Shown: positions 4,118-5,786 of the stretch, piece after piece
Layout of the letters: every line of letters starts with the position of its first letter
Position numbering within the stretch: position 1 is the first letter of the stretch
DNA from: Methanoregula sp.
GTDB taxonomy: Archaea > Halobacteriota > Methanomicrobia > Methanomicrobiales > Methanospirillaceae
Direction of reading: 5' to 3'
Assembly: GCA_023228295.1 (NCBI GenBank)
Contig: JALOBP010000108.1
Coordinates: 3,257-9,042, forward strand
Length of the DNA stretch: 5,786 bases
Made by a program: the position numbers and the translations under genes
The notes under the pieces: model-generated
Told to the model about the DNA's origin: nothing
Database searches by the model: none
Seen by the model: the letters and a program-made list of their open reading frames with translations, nothing else

Positions 4118-4202
4118 CTACATGAATGTTTTTGCAGTGATTGTTTGATCTTCGGATTAAATTATGAACTGCAGATTAAAGGACAGGCCGTTGTTTATGT
4201 AG
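4118..4202 (+). other. Expanded variable helix in 23S domain I
   Basis: CTACAT (4118-4123) and ATGTAG (4197-4202) close a helix corresponding to the variable part of domain I near E. coli 280-330. Inside is a nested hairpin: GCAGT/ACTGC (4134-4138, 4168-4172) around TTTGATC-TTCG-GATTAAA (4144-4161), which has a stable UUCG tetraloop. The distance from GCGAGCGA (4093) to TCTGGAAAG (4269) is about 176 nt, against about 56 nt by my recall of the E. coli sequence. Confidence 0.7.
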
Positions 4203-5021
4203 TGTTGTAGGGCGCATATGCCGGTTACCTGTTAAACCGGGCATTAAGTTGTTTTATAGCGGAACCGTTCTGGAAAGAACGATCATAGAGGGTAATAGTC
4301 CCGTACGCGAAATATTTCAACTTATTGTAGTAAGCGTTCCTGAGTAGGGCGGAACTCGTGAAATTCCGTCTGAACCTGGGCCGACTATGGTCTAAGGATA
4401 AATACTTTTGGTGATCGATAGTGGACTAGTACCACGAGGGAAAGGTGAAAAGCAGCCCGGAGAGGGCGATGAAATAGTATCTGAAACCATATGTTTACAA
4501 GGAGCAGGCGTGGATTTATTCCACAACTGCGTTCCTATTGAAGAATGAGCCTGCGAGTGTGCGTATGTCGCTTGCCTAAGCCCCTCTGGGGCGGAGGCGC
4601 AGCGAAAGCGAGTCTTAACCGGCGAACTTTGTGGCATGCGCATAACCCGAAACCGGGTGAGCAATCCATGACCAGGATGAACGTTTCAGAAATGAAACGG
4701 GAGGTCCGAACCCACTTGCCGTGCAACACAAGGGGATGAGTCGTGGATAGGAGAGAAATTCTTATCGAACTCGGTGATAGCTGGTTCTCCTCGAAATAGC
4801 TCTAGGGCTAGCCTCGAGCGTTCCTTCTGGCGGTAGAGCACTGGATGAGGTCTGGGTCCTTCGGGATACCAATCTTAATCAAACTCCGAATGCCGGAAGT
4901 CACAACTCGGGAGTCAGACAGTGACGGCTAAGCGCCATTGTCAAAAGGGAAACAGCCCAGATCGCTATCTAAGGCCCCTAAATCCATGTTAAGTGTAAAA
5001 GGTGGTTCTAATTCTTAAACA

Positions 5022-5079
<58 letters not shown>

Positions 5080-5786
5080 CAAGAGTTTTAGCGCCGAAAA
5101 TGTACCGGGGCTCAAACATGGTGCCGAAGATGCGAATTCATATGTTATTTATAATGTGTGACTGGTAGAGGAGCGTTCTTAACGCGCTGAAGCCAAAGAC
5201 GCGAGTCATGGTGGAGTGTTAAGAAGTGAGAATGCAGGCATGAGTAGCAAAAAGGCAGGTGAGAATCCTGCCCGCCGAAAATCCAAGGTTTCCAGGGCAA
5301 CGAGAATCGCCCCTGGGTTAGTCGATCCTAAGGCGAGGCCGAAAGGCGTAGTCGATGGAAGAGCGGGTTAATATTCCCGCACTTTGTATGGTTTGGAAGT
5401 CGTTGCGCATCATTAAACTTTACGCGTGTTTTGATTATACACGTCCCGCAAGGGGAAGGTGAAGCCTCCGGGTGGAGCCAACGTAAGGAGACGTGGTGCC
5501 TAGAAAAGGCGACTTTCGCTAGGCCATACAAATCCGTACCGTAAACCGACACAGGTGGACAGGTCGAGAAGACCAAGGCGAACGAGAGAAACTTCGTTAA
5601 GGAACTAGGCAATACAGCGGCCGTAACTTCGGGATAAGGCCCGCCCTTCGCAAGAAGGGTTTCAACAAAAGACGCACTGCGACTGTTTATCAAAAACACA
5701 GCTCCCTGCTAAAGCGTAAGCTGATGTATAGGGGGTGATGCCTGGCCAGTGTCAGAACGTTAAGGGGAGAGATGCAAGTCTTGAAC

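Overview
This window is bacterial. It holds five protein genes, one tRNA and the 5' two thirds of a 23S rRNA gene, all on the + strand. The organism cannot be named from the sequence. All three stop codons are used (TAA, TGA, TAG), so UGA is not reassigned. The lipoproteins with Asp-rich linkers and a possible beta-barrel protein would suit a diderm. The compact promoter layout, the free-standing Smr protein and the overall feel of the 23S remind me of Patescibacteria or other uncultured lineages. These hints conflict, and I leave the phylum open.

Layout: (1) 1-1185, the 3' part of a secreted protein gene (signal peptide tail, long coiled coil, beta-rich C-terminus), closed by a strong terminator. 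(2) 1261-1344, tRNA-Leu(UAG), whose promoter lies in the preceding terminator's T tract. (3) 1470-2015 and 2147-2695, two exported, probably lipid-anchored proteins of the same design: signal or lipobox, Asp-rich linker, Cys-containing domain. The second is followed 15 nt later by a small unknown gene (2711-3022), probably in the same operon. (4) 3102-3368, a stand-alone Smr-domain protein with a near-leaderless mRNA. (5) 3369-3848, no protein gene, but dense in signals: tandem DnaA-box-like sites, a consensus promoter, an unidentified structured RNA of about 200 nt ending in a terminator, further hairpins and a probable 23S promoter. (6) 3849-5786, 23S rRNA running off the right edge.

Two points stand out. 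The 23S gene has no 16S gene or spacer tRNA upstream in this window, so the rRNA operon appears split. Between the Smr gene and the 23S lies a structured RNA with its own promoter, a three-way junction, a possible loop-loop pairing, and a 3' end that can fold either as a terminator or as a competing hairpin. I do not recognise its family. A third theme is regulatory economy: promoters with exactly 17-bp spacers sit on top of, or directly against, the hairpin ending the preceding gene.
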